NCBI GenBank assembly: GCA_003640385.1
Contig: RCAB01000081.1
Location: 123,029 to 187,028 of the forward strand
Direction: 5' to 3'
Length of the DNA stretch: 64,000 nt
Origin: Setaria digitata
Taxonomy: Eukaryota; Nematoda; Chromadorea; Rhabditida; Setariidae
Every line of letters starts with the position of its first letter. Position 1 is the first letter of the stretch. Both the position numbers and the translations under genes were made by a program. Shown here piece after piece: positions 1 to 13,806 of this stretch. A model generated the notes under the pieces. That model was given only the letters and a program-made list of their open reading frames with translations. It was not told where the DNA came from and did no database searches.

Positions 1-3000
1 ATTGAATTTAATACAGTCTCAATAAATGATCCAGAATGAACTTAAATGTGAATTAATGATAGGCAGGAGAGCATATTTTACATGAATTTTTTTGGAATGA
101 ATATTGGACGTTTTGAACTGGATGAATTTTTCATTATAAATTTAAAATTATAGTGTCTTTCGGAAAAAAAAGCAACACGATTTAAGTTTCGATAAAATAA
201 CTGAACAATTTAACGGACACAAAATGAATTTTGTTGCTAATGAGAATTCTTCTAGCTAGTTCACAGTGTATATAGCATGCCACTTGAGACTGATTCAAGT
301 GAAAAGTCTTTCCAGCATGATGCAAAATAAAATACTTTTCTCAAGGCAATTCACATTGGTAAGAAGAAATCAGTTAGCCTATGAATTTTATTATTTATTG
401 TTAGTAAATGAATTAAGTCATTTATCGATTTTCAACCAACTGGATGGGAATATTTTACTATGTTCGCAGCTACTGTTTACTGCTTCCTAATTAAAACAGA
501 TAATTTTCAGTTAACAGAAGTTTGATGATAGACTCTGAAATGTGATATGATAATATATTTGCTACGAAACTCTTCCAAAAGAAAAATCCATTTATAGTTG
601 AATATTTCAATTGTCTCATTAGCTTACCATTGATAAAAGGGTAGCACTGAGTAGTTAGTTTAGAAAGAACTATTAGCTAAATATTAGTTCTTCAAAAGAA
701 AATAAATAAATAAATAAATTTTCCAGCTTTATTTGTTAAATGATTTGTAGAAGGTACTACAAATCGAAAAGCGCATAGTACAGCAGTAAAAGTACATTTC
801 TCTAAAAATATGTATAAATTTAATTATCACCTTTTTAAAATGCTTAGGAACTGAAATGGATGATAGTTCGTTTTCAAACAGAACTCATCAATAGTTTGAT
901 TTCAAGGTGAATGGAAAATGAGTTATAACAAAAAAAGAAACAAAAACAAAAAACTTATATGTAACATGCTAAGTAAGAGAATTCTTCAAAAAAAAAAAAG
1001 AAAGGCATTATATGGCATGAAAGAACTAAGTAATTACGAACATTTGAAATAAGTCGATATCTAGAAAAAACAAACTCTGGCGAAGTTTTCTTTTAATGAA
1101 AAAGAAGAGGAAAAAAGAATTTGAGAAAGAATTTTCCACAAAAAAAAAAAAAAAAATCAGTGCTGTGCGAGGATGATTGTAATACACAGATGTTTTGGTA
1201 AATTATAAGTTTTTTAATTTTTAGAATCTTTAAATTAGTCTTTAAACTTAGCATTAATTGCAGGACTATTCTTGAAATCCAAACTCTGGTTTAAAATTAC
1301 TATTAGTGACAACAATCGATTAGTTTTTTCAGCAGCAGAAAGTAGCTGGTGTCCTAACTTTCTGATCCCACAATTCTAATTTGCTAGAGTTTGCTACTAA
1401 ACATTGAAATGAAGGAAGGAAATATTTGGGTAATTAATGTAATTATCAGAATAATTAGCATAACTTTTCCTTTGCAATCCTGTGTATGAAACATGCAATT
1501 ACTATTATAATTTAGTTCTATAAAATCTTATTTTGAAATAGCCTTTATCAATAACTTTTCAACCATTCCATCAAATTTTATCCTTCAGATGTCTAATGCA
1601 CAATTCTAAGCATTTATTTCTGATATGTATCGCCAAATATATAATATTATAATTTACTGAAATGACAAACTTAGCAGCAACATGTGAAGATAGAAGTAAA
1701 AGGTGATATTGAGATTGTAAACAATAAGCATAAAGCTAGCAAAGCATTACCAATGATTCAGGAATTACTGGACTGAATTTTGTTAAAAACAAGTTTCTTT
1801 AACATTTCCAACAAGGAGGGCAGCTTCTGTTGTGCGGCTTAATGGAATATAAATTTTTCGTTGTCTTAAAAAGACTACTTGAAGTTTCATTCCTGTAAAT
1901 ATTCAAAAGATACTTTAATTCATTTAATGAAATTTCAATTCAATATTAGAATAGCAACTTCTCAGTCTAACCACAAATTATTTTTTTCTTTTTTAATAAA
2001 ATGAATAATTGCAAACAATTCCCTGTGGTGAAAATAATGAAATGTAAAATTAAGGGACTCTTTCCTTCTCATCTCTCTTTCTCTGACTTCTTTTACTAAC
2101 TGACGATCATTTTTCCTCATTCTTTCTTCCTCATTTATCTGATGACCTTTGACCTGTACCTGAAGAGAGAGAAATGATAGAGATTTTTCCTCGAGCTAGT
2201 AAGTTTACAGAAAGTTAAAAGAGAGACAGATGACCAAGAGAAATGAAAGTGAAACTGATTGTTAACCGTTTTGGTAAGCTGCTGATACAGTTGACACATA
2301 TGCAATGTATAGTGCTGGATTGTCAAAAGAGGAGAGTGGAAAGATAATTAGAAAAGCTAGAAGTGGAGTAAGGTGGAAAATAAGCTGGATAGAAGCACTT
2401 CTCTCTTTAAGGCACAAAGGGAGGATTAGAAAGTTTTTTACCAAGTAAAAAAGTCCGAAGAGAAAATGAATGTCATTTCCTACTTCTACTCCCCTACTCA
2501 CTGAAAGGCAATTTTAAAACTGCAAGTAAATGAATATATATTTATGCCTTATATGGCTGACAGCGATAGCAATTTTTCAATTGCAGAGGAATGCTAAGTG
2601 GTGCGCATGAGGATGGATGGATGTGTCTGCTTGGGCACATTTTTGAAATTGGCATTAAAATTGAATGAATGTAAATGAACAGCTGAAAAGTACGTTAAAG
2701 GATGTGTTGTGTTATGACATTACCACTCCGCAACATTACAAACACTTACTGGTAAGACGAGCTTTGTCAGTGCGCGTTATCACCTAATCAGTTAAGAAAA
2801 AGAGTGATATGATTGTTTCATGATTCCATATTGAACTATTCATGATTAAGGACAACTTCTGCATGTAACTGTAGCGTCCGTAGCTAGACAAACACGAACT
2901 GACAAAATAAATTTTGATTAGAACACTTAATTTCTACCTAATAAAAGTAATACACACACGAGAACAAATAAATTAAATTTTCATAAATACAAAGAAGTGA

Positions 3001-4017
3001 AACTTCTCCCCTCCTTCCATAATGCTTACACTTATTTCAAGCCTTTCAAAAGAGGTGTCGAATAGACGACCTTCAAATGATTGATAAATGAAAACAGCGT
3101 TTAATTCAAATGTTTTCGATAATGACTCCTGAAAAGGACAGATGGTCGATGCTTCGATATCTTACACTCACTTTTTTTTTTCATCGTTAAATTCTCCTCT
3201 ATCATTCGAACATTACTTTAATGTATTTCAATTTTCTTCTCAATCTGTACTTTTGCAGACATTTAACATTGTATACATACACACATTCACAGAACTCCTG
3301 CATCCTAAATGAATTCTTCGTTATCTTTCCATGTAAAAGAAAAGCAATTCGGATGTGACTTCTTGTCAGCACTTCTCTTCAATCACCACAAAACTATCCT
3401 TTTTTTTTGTGTGTGTGTGTGTTTATGATATGGGTAGAACTGTTTCACACCATGTAATATTTTCAAATCCTCGATTTCTTCCGAATACCACTACAGTTTA
3501 GTAAAATTTCTGATCAAAAAAAAAAATCTGAAGGTCTAAGATGAAAAATTTCTACAAATACACCAATATACTTTTTTTTTTAGGAATCAAACAACTCAGT
3601 ATGAAATAGTACTTCTACTTTTGGTGTCTTTTTATTCATTCATCAGTTAAATGTTAACTTTTATTTGTTATACACACTGTTACGTAACAAATGAAAAAGA
3701 TTATTTCTGTGTCTATTTCCAAAAACACACGTTTAAATAATATTATCAACATTTAAAAATTCATACAATTCCAAGAAAAAAACTACAAAGAATAAACGCT
3801 AATGCATTTTTTCCGCAAACATTAAGATATTCACTGTGCTAATTTTGGAGAACAAGAAATGCTTAACATTGGCAGTCTCAGTAAGAAGTAATAGAAATCT
3901 ACAAGCACCGCAAATTACGGTATAAAATAATCAAGGAAATTTATTAAAATGTTATATGAAGCTGAGCACAAAGTCCTCCAAATACAAAACATACCGTATA
4001 AAATGTATATTTTTGCC
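1..4017. other. Intergenic or far-intronic DNA, no gene seen
   Basis: About 4 kb of AT-rich sequence. The open frames on both strands are short, lack splice-flanked coding structure and show no family resemblance. The stretch holds homopolymer runs (for example A-runs near 1140 and T-runs near 3172 and 3570) and a short GT repeat near 3408-3421. It lies downstream of the 3' end of the GST-like gene at 4018. I see no RNA gene in it. Confidence 0.55.
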
Positions 4018-4175
4018 TTACGTGTTAAATTCCCACTCTGGATAATAATGTTGCCGCATTCGCTCAATCAGTCTTTTCACACGCGGATATTTATCGTCTA
4101 ATATATCCGTTATTGGTTGACGAAATGGCAAGTAATAGGATGAGGCTAGATGTCCAAAAACCGTGAAATCAGCCT

Positions 4176-4219
<44 letters not shown>

Positions 4220-6519
4220 ACCAATTATATTACTTTAGAATATTTAAATTATTAATAAGTAAAATGAGACACTCTCAAATCACTTCGAATCTCAGAATAA
4301 ATATAGGAAAAAAAAAATCAAGCACAGCGCTAATGTCGCCCACTCCAAGTATTAAGTTGAAGATATTTTGTCACACTTTTAAATGGTTCTATATTTATGT
4401 AACTGATAGACTACTTAATTATAGAGGACTGAATGTTAATTAATCTTGATCTGCCTGTTCAGTAAAAACTAAAACCACAGTTTGTTGATGAGGTTTTAGA
4501 GAAAAGAGACACCTAAGATGCCCAAAACTTGAAAGTACATCTGCTTTCTTTAAAGAGAAATTTTTTTTAATGAATGAATTCATTGAAATGTATTTAATGG
4601 AAATGGAAATAGTGTACATACATACCGCAATAGGTTTCACACCAAACAAAAATTTTTTATCGCCTAAGATCACATCAATTGCTCCAATATCTTTCAGCAA
4701 CATATCAATAAGATCGTTTCGTGAACAATTACTAATACCAATATTTGTGAACATTTGATGTACCTAAATTAACTCTATTTGTTGAAAAGCAGGTTTAATA
4801 TTCATAAATAAGATAGAACAGATAAGAATTTTGAAAAAAAAAAGATATCATTTTCAGTAATATTTTTTAGAGATTGAATAATTGCACTGAATAACTAAAA
4901 TCTGGAATAATTAAAACAACGTAACCTTATTATGGAAGGAAGACATCGTACCACGAACAAGCCATCGTTTGATTAATGACGGTTGTGATATTTTAAGGAA
5001 TTTTGACAAGTTTTCCACGAATATGAAATAGAGCAGTAAGCTAAAAAAAGAAAAAAAAAAAAGGATACAAATAGACTCGAAGCTTTAAAAATTAAAAATA
5101 AATGCGAATCGATATTAAATGGATTCAGTAAAAAGTAAATAAAGAAATGAATAGATATAAAATAATTGGATAAAAAGAGTAAGTTAGAAGTTAAGAAACG
5201 AAGAAAAGAATTAAATAAATAAGTAAAAAAAAAATATAAAAATAAAAAGACAAAGAGTGAAAGCAAAACATAATTACACATATTGAATACAGAGAAAACG
5301 AATACATGAATAAATAAATAAATTAACTAATCAATTAAATATATAAACAGACATAAATAATTAACTGAGTGAAAAATTTATTCATGAATAAGTAAAATGA
5401 ACAAATTTATAGTATTATATTCTAATTACATCCCTTTCGAATAAAAAAAATACTTACTAGTGGGTGTTGCATTCGATCATCCGATCAACGGCTCGCGCAG
5501 CACCAACATTAACTTCCTTCAACTCATCCTAAAAACAGAAAACCCACTAAGACTAAAATATTTCACTATTTCCTATTAATTTTGGTAGAGCTGAAATAAT
5601 TAAGAACGAGAAAATAAAAAGAAAAATATGAGAATTCAGGCATTCAAAATATAATAAAATTGCATAAATGGGCAATCAAAACCGTTTACTTTCAACGTGA
5701 AATGTTTCTGCAACCGTTCTATGATGAGCTGTGAATTACAAATTTTCTCTCCATTTAATTCAACAAATGGAAAGTACCTTTCCCACGGTTGAAAATTCCA
5801 ATAACTGCGCAACTGGAAAATATTTTCTTAGCAAAAAAGCATGATATGTCTACTAGCCGACCTTTAAGACAAAGATTTTGAGTTTAACAGGTAAATTGGA
5901 GCATTATGCTACCATAAAATAGTGCAATCCATATAACAATCATGTCGAAAGGTGAAGAAACTATACTTGTAATCATGAAGGAGTAGAATTTTTTTCTATT
6001 TAATTCTTTTAAAAAATTCAGATGTAGAAATATACCTACCTCATACTTCAGTTCATTTGCTCGCAACCAAGTTTCAATTTTGAAACAAAATGGTGAAATA
6101 TTGGGAGATGATGAAGATCGCTTGAACTGGTAGAGATACACAACGTCTTTTTTCCATCTTTTATAATGAACTTTGGAATTGCTAGAAAATGAAAACTGAA
6201 TTCAGTATATATCATAAAAATCCATTTTCCATCATAAAAAAGAAAACTTTTGAAATTTCGCAATCTGGGATACTCTAATTATGAAAAAATTTAACTTGAG
6301 GAGCTTTTAACATTTCATGTGAAACTCATTTGACAAATTAGTCTTAATATAAATTTCTAACCGCCGTGAATAGAAACAGCAAGAGATAATTCTTGACGCT
6401 AGCGAAATAAAATGCTGAGTTCCTCATAAAGGAGATGACCGAAAAGTCAGCACTAATGGGGAATTAATTACTTAACATATTGTTCTAGAAAAAGATAAAT
6501 TTGGAACTTACATACACAT
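4018..6519 (-). CDS. Failed-axon-connections / CDR-type GST-like protein
   Basis: A metaxin/GST-like protein of the FAXC and nematode cadmium-responsive (CDR) family. Exons, 5' to 3' on the minus strand: 6519-6512 (tentative start), 6181-6040, 5812-5690, 5528-5458, 5040-4926, 4763-4626, 4173-4018 with a TAA stop. All junctions are GT-AG and close in frame, giving about 250 residues. Family marks visible: the N-terminal thioredoxin-like segment with VVYLYQFKR, SPNISPFCFKIETWLR and PFVELNG; a middle helix region with RAVDRMIE; and the C-terminal GDKKFLFGVKP, VFGHLA and PEWEF motifs typical of GST_C_6. Members are linked to axon development and metal stress; glutathione chemistry is unproven for most. 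The first exon (ATGTGTAT before a perfect gtaagt donor) is weakly supported. The human FAXC protein is longer at its N-terminus, so a further upstream exon is possible. Confidence 0.82.
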
Positions 6520-7423
6520 CTTAAGATCGTATTTCCGGTCATATTCTAAATTTTGAACCAACTACTACTTTTGAGTTAAATTAAACTAGCAAGCCAACAG
6601 TTCCAACTGAATTTATAAACTGTCAACTATTAAATGGATCATATCAAAAGGTAAGAAATCAACAAAACGCCCATTAGAGATAATCTAAATTAAAAAAAAT
6701 CCCTCAAGGTCATAAATGATTACCCAATTCCACAAAAAAAATGTGGCAAAATAGTTGGGTATCCACGTGTCATCTTAGCAGCACTACTTGACAACATAAT
6801 TGTTTTTACTCTCACTGAAGGTGCTCTTTTCTATTAGTAATTCATTCAAATTTCAGTTTTAAATCCAAACCAATAATCGAATAAGCAAATGGATGAGCCA
6901 CATCTGTAATGTGAATCGCTCAATAAGAAGTAAGTCAATCTATTTTGCGTTAGAACAAAAACCCATTTAAATCTTCATTTATCGAAAGTCTTTTCGACTG
7001 AAATGCAAATTAATTGACGGGGATTTCTACTTCTTGATAAATAACTTGAAATATATAAAACAGTACAGACCACTTAAATATCTAGTAAGAGAATTTAGCA
7101 ATGGAAGAGAATTTATTTGAACGTTTCATTAAAACATTTAGAAAAGAAACTTCACAATTCTGCACTACATCGGCATCGGCTCATTTACTTATATTTATCA
7201 ATACACAACAGTATAATCAAAAAAAAGATCGTATGAAAACCCACTTAAACTAAAGATGAATTCTTCAATGATTTATTCATCTTCTTTTTCTCTTCTTTTA
7301 CATCATAACAACTACTAATACTTAATATTTTATGCAAAGCACATCTGAAAACAGATATATACACTCATAAAGATGAGAAAAAAAAAAGAAGAAAACCCTA
7401 GAACAAATTCGATCACTTCCTAT

Positions 7424-7874
7424 CTAATCCTCAGTTTCCCTTTTATGGTCTGTAACATGCAACTGTTGCAGTTTACGAACATATTCTTTAACTCCTGCTT
7501 GACGACGCCTTTTCTGCTCTTTCTCTGTCCAAATCATAAATGCTGCAAAACTACTATCATTAAAACAATACAAAAGTATCGGAAAAGAAAAACATCAAAA
7601 TTCTTTCTACATTAGTCTGCGTACAGAGAATATATGAATTTATAAAACATGCTAAATGAGTTCAAAAACTTCTATCCTTCGCATACTTTTTACAGCTGCT
7701 GAAAACGAAAAAAAAAAAAAAAAAAATGGACGCAGAAGACATTCACATAAAATCCGATTAAAAAACAAAAAATTAACCAGTGGAAAACACAGCGAAGAAT
7801 AACGAAGCGATAAAAGTGGTCCTACCATAACCTTCTTTCGGCTTTTTCTTGAAGAACTTATCCAAAAACTGCAT
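7424..7874 (-). CDS. Small basic two-exon protein, unknown
   Basis: Two exons, 7874-7826 and 7542-7424, joined by a GT-AG intron (donor gtaggac, acceptor ttttgcag) encode about 55 residues ending at a TAG. The N-terminus begins MQFLDKFFKKKPKEGYAF and is followed by a charged stretch with EKEQKRRRQAG and a helical tail. I do not recognise the family. No signal peptide or membrane segment is visible. It lies on the same strand as VPS13D upstream and the GST-like gene downstream. The start codon is about 21 bases behind a ctatgtag acceptor, which could be trans-spliced. It could also be a fragment of a larger gene. The case rests on the intact frame across a clean splice junction and the protein-like composition. 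Confidence 0.45.
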
Positions 7875-9315
7875 CGAGATAGATTGCTTTCTTACTACAT
7901 AGTAAATTTTATTTCCAATTCACTTTTTTTAGCTATTTCCTGAAGAATCAACCGAAGAATGAAGATTACGTTTCATCAGCTGGAAAGAAAACTTCCCCTT
8001 CACAAATTTTTCGAACATCGAATACTAAAACACTGAACAATAACTTTTCAAATGAGAGATATTAAGACAGATGTCTCTCGCACGAATAAAATATCGGATG
8101 GCTTGATAACAAAATAATACTTATTTCTAATATTTTATTATAATTTATATCAGTGTCCAAATGAATTTATAAAACTTCCATCCAATGTATACAATAAACA
8201 AACGGAGTAACTCCACCAAAAGGCACATAAATTAGCACAGCACAAGGTTTCCTTTTACCATAGACTGATGTTTCAGTATCAAAATTTTTTTTCACTATCA
8301 AAATATCAAAATTAGATTGTTTGAAATATTATTTCAAACAATCTAATGGGAAATATAATTTTGTATCAAGAATGATGTGGCACTTACCAACTACAACTCC
8401 ATTTCCAGAGCTTACAAAGAGTACGATAAGAACCTGAGTTTCTCCCTGAGAAAACAGCTTAAAAAAATTCATAAGAAAAACGAAACTTCATGGGGATAAT
8501 GCAACTAATCACACATATACTGAGGAAGATGGACATATACAACTACAAGTAAAAATATGCAAAGTCATAGGAATTTAGCTAGTGTTTTACAATAGATTTG
8601 AGTTCGTTTAACATTCCTTAACAGGAGAAAAAAATACCGAGAATATTTACGTATAAAGGACGCATGATTACAGATTACAGATAGCAAAGTGTGGAAATAT
8701 TTTGTAAGTGATTTCTCCATTCATCAACAACAAAATCTGTTCAGAAGCTTTCGCAAAAATATATTGGGAGAAAAAAAAAAAAAAAAAAATAGTGGAGCTC
8801 AATCATCCAGCATGCTTGAGATCACAGTGTCACAGAATAAAATACAAATCAAACATTGACATCAAGAATCTTCGAGATCTTAATGTCACCGAATAACACA
8901 GAAGAAGGAGAAATATAGAAACAAAGAACACGTAGTACATAGGGTCACAACAATAAAACAAAGAATTATGAATTTTTAATGCTTTAATCTGAAAGAAACC
9001 CATTACCTAGTGGTTTTTAAAAGGATCCGATGGTTATACGCTCCTCTGAATTATAGCATTTCCTAAATTAAGCACAATATGGAATGAAATGTGATTTAAC
9101 ATTTTCGAAATCTCTCATGTAAATATAGCATTAAAACAAAATACCTAAAATAGGAAATGAGTGAAATGTTAAAAATTAATCGTACCAATAGTAGAGAAAT
9201 TCTAGTAGAAAGCAAATGAAGATGTGGCACTAAAAATTTAATAAATATTCAGCTTTAAAAGGGAAAAAGCAAAACATACTACTATGAAAGCATTCAATAA
9301 ATATATTGTCAATTG
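7875..9315. other. Spacer between small gene and VPS13D 3' end
   Basis: No coding exon found. It contains the perfect hairpin at 8311-8347, an A-run near 8769-8789, and the presumed 3' UTR of VPS13D just below 9316. Confidence 0.5.
8311..8347. repeat. Perfect inverted repeat, 18-bp arms, 1-nt loop
   Basis: ATTAGATTGTTTGAAATA is followed after a single T by its exact reverse complement. It lies in non-coding DNA between two minus-strand genes and could fold as a hairpin in DNA or RNA. No flanking duplication was recognised. Confidence 0.9.
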
Positions 9316-12300
9316 TCAAAGTACATCAAAATCATCCACAGTATTTAAGGTCCTTTTTCCATGATCATATAGCTGCTTAGCTCGACCCACTTTTTCACAA
9401 AGTTTCTTTGCAACTTCGAAACCATTGCACCAAATGTGTGGTAAACGTTGTCTCCGGCCGGATGAAACTTCTAGCACTACTTCTGAAACACATCCAGTCA
9501 TCTGACTAGTTGGATAACTTTAAAATTCTCAGTGATGTTTTCAAAAAAAATACAAAAATGCACTTTTCTCTGAATATTCAAAAAATAACAGAGAGCTTTT
9601 CACGACTTTCATGTCAAAAAATAATTTATAAAAATAAACGAATATAGTAACTATTCAATTTACTTTGTCGAATGTTGACATTATAAAACTGTGTAAAGAG
9701 CAGCAAGACTTCAGCACATCAGTGCTTCTGTAAGCGAAAAGGAATGAAAATTAGCTCATAAATCCAATTGACTAGAGCAATGTATGATCTACATCAGGCT
9801 TCAAATACTATAAAAAAGTAATTACTCATTCGAAAATGGAAAGAAAAAAGAACAGTGAAACAGTATACCTATAGTTCCAACGAAGCTATTTTTTTCAGTG
9901 ACAGGAACTGCCTGAATTAATTTAAGCTGTTTATAAGGTATTCTTTGTACGACGCTACTCGGCTCTATATCAATTTGTCGAACGATATAACACTGCTCAG
10001 AACACACCAAAGCATACTGTCTCACTCGATTTCGACTTGTTGCTTGATTCAGTAACATTTCTACATCCAATAACCTATATGTCAAAATCAAACAGTGAAA
10101 TAAATACAGGAAGATAAGAATTTCATTGCTAAAATATTAGAAGTCTTGTAAAATTTAGCATTTTTCTACATATATAAGCTTACATTTCATTTGTAGCGAA
10201 TCCATTAATCCTCAAGAGCTCCAACTGTGCATAAGCAAGTTCTTCAGAATAACAGGGCAAAAGCGATTGCAAATTCATAGTAACCCGTGGCAATCGAACA
10301 CGATGAGGTGGAAAGTGTGATTTTCTCGCTAAAAACTGGATCAAGATGGACACACATACGGAATAAAAACACCGAAAACATGGAGATTTTGTGTTTGGAA
10401 AATTGCTACTAAGCAAATTGTGATAAATTACGAATTCGTATGAGAGAGTCCAAAAGTAACATCCTTTATCAACAAAAGAAAATCCAAAATCACTATTAAC
10501 TTTGATATTGAAATGTCAACAATTACTTGATGGACCACCAACTATTTCTTTAACAGCTGAAGCTGTTCCTTCAACCAAATCGAAAATCCCTTGCACAGGC
10601 TTTGTAACTGTGTCCACAGCACCTGTTGTAATTCCACGCATGGCACCCTGTATTACATTCTTTAAAATTATTCAGTGAATATTCGTCTTCTGAGAAAGGA
10701 AATACCAACACTAAGGTATAGTAAGCCTGCACCATGTGTCTCCACGATAAAACACAAGTGAGAGGAAATTGCAAATGACGTTGAATATGACAGGAGCAAA
10801 AATTCTTTAGCCTCTCCAAAGAAAGAAATTCTTTAAAAAATCAACTCACAGTAAGCCCATCTTTACGACTTTCAGTGTAGGTATTAGTTAAAATAGCTGT
10901 TAAACCGCCCAAAACACCAACACCTAGGCCCTGAAAATACGAGGATTCTAAATTTGGTGATTTTTCACTAATTTTCTCACAATTTATCTAGACATAAAAA
11001 TTTGATGAAGCAATAAAAAAAAAAAAAAATAAATTTTAGTATTAAAGAAGAAAACTCATCTAAACTTAATAAAACCCCTGAAATAGGACAGAAACATAAA
11101 AATCTACAATACTAAGCAATAAAATACTAACCTTTACACCGCAATAAAGATGAGCAAGAGCAGTATTGCTGTCCGTTTGCGGTTGACAACGTAGCATTCG
11201 TCGCCTCATCATTTCGTGCCGTTCATCGAAAGTCAGTGAACCTACACCTGTAGCCACTGATGAAGCTACCTATAAGACACAATAATTTAAAAGAGAATAG
11301 GAGATCTCCTATCCTAATAGGTTTTCAAAACTTTTAAGACCTGCTATCATCGATTTCCTCCATTATTTAACAAATAACAATAACAGGATTCATTTTATAA
11401 TTAATCGTCTGTATTATGCGGATCACTACAGTTTCATTTTATCCATAAAAACCGACAGCATGATTAAATTTTAACTGAACATTTAAATGATTCATTTTTA
11501 TGTTTTCGAAGATTTGAAGCTCCCATACATTATTAATCCTCAAAATCTGTTATGTCGAATTTCAAAAAATTAAATTACCAGTCGGTACGATTTTTTTTTT
11601 TAAACAGAAAGGTAACATGAGCACCACCTTCGATATACTGTTAGTGAAGCAGTATCCTAATCCGCTTACAAAACCACCCAGATTGCCTTCGAACAACAGT
11701 CCTTCGAAACTTTCCTTTAAATCAGAAGCGAGGCCCAATGGATTACCAAAAGCATCCATGGTCACTATGATGTTGAAAGTTTGATTCTTCAACTCCTCTG
11801 AAAAATCAAACAAATTTTTTACAAATAATTACCATCTTTATTATTTAATCTTCCAAAAGTCCATAATAAAATACTAGAAAAATGCGATGTACAATGGATA
11901 TGCCCTACTTGGAAGTTATCAAAATAATGATATGAATTAAAAATAATAAGGCAACAAACACACTACACTGTATCAGCATTGCGAAGAGTCATTCGATGGT
12001 GACTTCAACAGTTAACATAATGGGAAGGATTAAAGTTCAGAACAAACAAGACATCTTTTTCTTTTCTTAACTAACCGAGATAGAATTTGCTGAGTGTTTC
12101 AGCCAGGAATGCGAATGTTTCAAAATATCGAAACTGTCGAAATGGTGGAAGCGAAATAATCGCGTTTTCAAAGCTGACCAGTTTCACATTGAACTGCCGC
12201 TTTAATTTTCGCAATTCAGGTGGTAGCCCACTCGTTCCGACTGTTACAACTAAAGGAAAAATCATAACACAGGAAAATATGAAATTGACACTCGAGATAA

Positions 12301-13806
12301 ATCACACATTTTTTTTACTTAGAAAAGACAGCAACCTGAAAGCGCCACAGCACCAATTTCCAAATCAAATGTTCCAAAATAACATCGACGTGCCTTCAAT
12401 CGATCTAATTTATCAAGCTCTATGTTTGGTGGCTGCAATAATGCATCAGGCTTCATACTCTCCGCGGTTTCTGTTTCTAAAATTTTATGGGATGTTTCTA
12501 GAAAATTTTTTTTAGGATTTCCAGCTTATCAAAGACCTGTTCAGAACAAAAAAATTAAGAGTCTTCTCATTTATTTTTAAACAAAGAATAAGGGACAACA
12601 ATCGACTACTTAACACAGCTCAAATCAAGCAAAAGAACTGAAATTTATAAAGTTTATAAAACAACATACTTTGTACGAACTCAACAATTTTCCACAACAG
12701 TGTTTCATCGATTTGTACCGATAAATCACACATTTTCAACCGAAAACACTTTAAAAGAAACGCATTCATTGAAAGTTTTTTAGGACTTATATTCAGAATT
12801 CTTAACATGTATAAAAAGTTCCTATATGATTAATGAAAAGATTTAAGTTTAAAAGTAACGCACATCAAATGCATCATAATGTTCCAGTGGAGTACAGTTC
12901 ATTTCTAACTTCAAAGCAGGAACCGATACATGTAAGTCGGGAGAAACTGATTCACTATTTATCGCGTCTTGTTGACAAAATAAAACTTGCCATCGATCTG
13001 TTGTTAGCAACTGATTGTCAGCCTGAAATGGAGAACAGATTCACTAAGTTCTGGAAAAAAATTAAGGAGTATTGGGATCCAAAATTAATTAGTTTCTATT
13101 GTTAGCAACAAATAAAAGTTTGCATCTGAAAGAAAGCATTACCTGAATTACTTCAACGCTGCCAGTTATCTGATATGTTGGGCCTTGACGATTCACATGA
13201 AATACGATTCCTTGAAATCGTGCGTAAATCAGTTCTTCATGTAAACCATTGATAAATGATAATCCAATACCTAAAACAGTAATATCTAAGAAATAGCTCA
13301 CTATTTACAATATAAATTTAAATTGTCCCTATAATAAAGAGTTCTTTTATCAAAAATTTAGACAAGGAAGTGTGATATTGTAAAATAAATCATTGTAATA
13401 TTTAAAACAAATTGGGATTATTGCAGTGCTTCATGACTTCGACAACAGTGTCATGTGCAATATTGAAAATGGTAGTCAAAAAACTCAGCAAAATACACCA
13501 TTAATCATGCTAACATTTTGACAACGTAAAGAGTATTAAAATTCAACAATACCATTCTGCATTGAAATATTCAATTCGAAATTCCAAACTGCATTAAAGG
13601 TAATTTCGGAGGTATTGAGTAATGGATATAAATGAAACATCTGATCAGAACGATGCACTGCATGTGTTCGGTATGGTTTCGCTCGATCCGTTATGCGGAC
13701 TACCTTTATATACAGTGAAATTATTACCTGACTTCATAACAGAATTGGTAGTAATCCCAGCTTCAAAATTTTCTGGTAGATACGTAGCAAATTTTATACG
13801 TAGAAC
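9316..13806 (-). other. VPS13D exons 58-70: C-terminal bundle and PH-like domain
   Basis: Exons: 13806-13728 (5' edge uncertain), 13270-13143, 13022-12862, 12800-12670, 12476-12336, 12249-12076, 11797-11628, 11269-11132, 10930-10850, 10647-10527, 10328-10184, 10074-9862, 9505-9316 with TGA stop. Exons 63 to 67 hold the ATG2/VPS13 C-terminal amphipathic helices ([59 protein letters not shown]). Exons 68 to 70 hold the PH-like domain beginning [10 protein letters not shown]. In human VPS13D these regions bind the acceptor membrane and target mitochondria. Confidence 0.88.

Noticed and set aside
4018..4443. Open frames with poly-Phe or poly-Lys (also near 5041, 30568, 60902)
   Set aside because: They come from T or A homopolymers at intron ends. 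Only the splice-bounded parts are coding.
12087..12515. 142-codon plus-strand frame
   Set aside because: Antisense to VPS13D exons 62 and 63, which carry the family homology; no splice signals or recognisable product.
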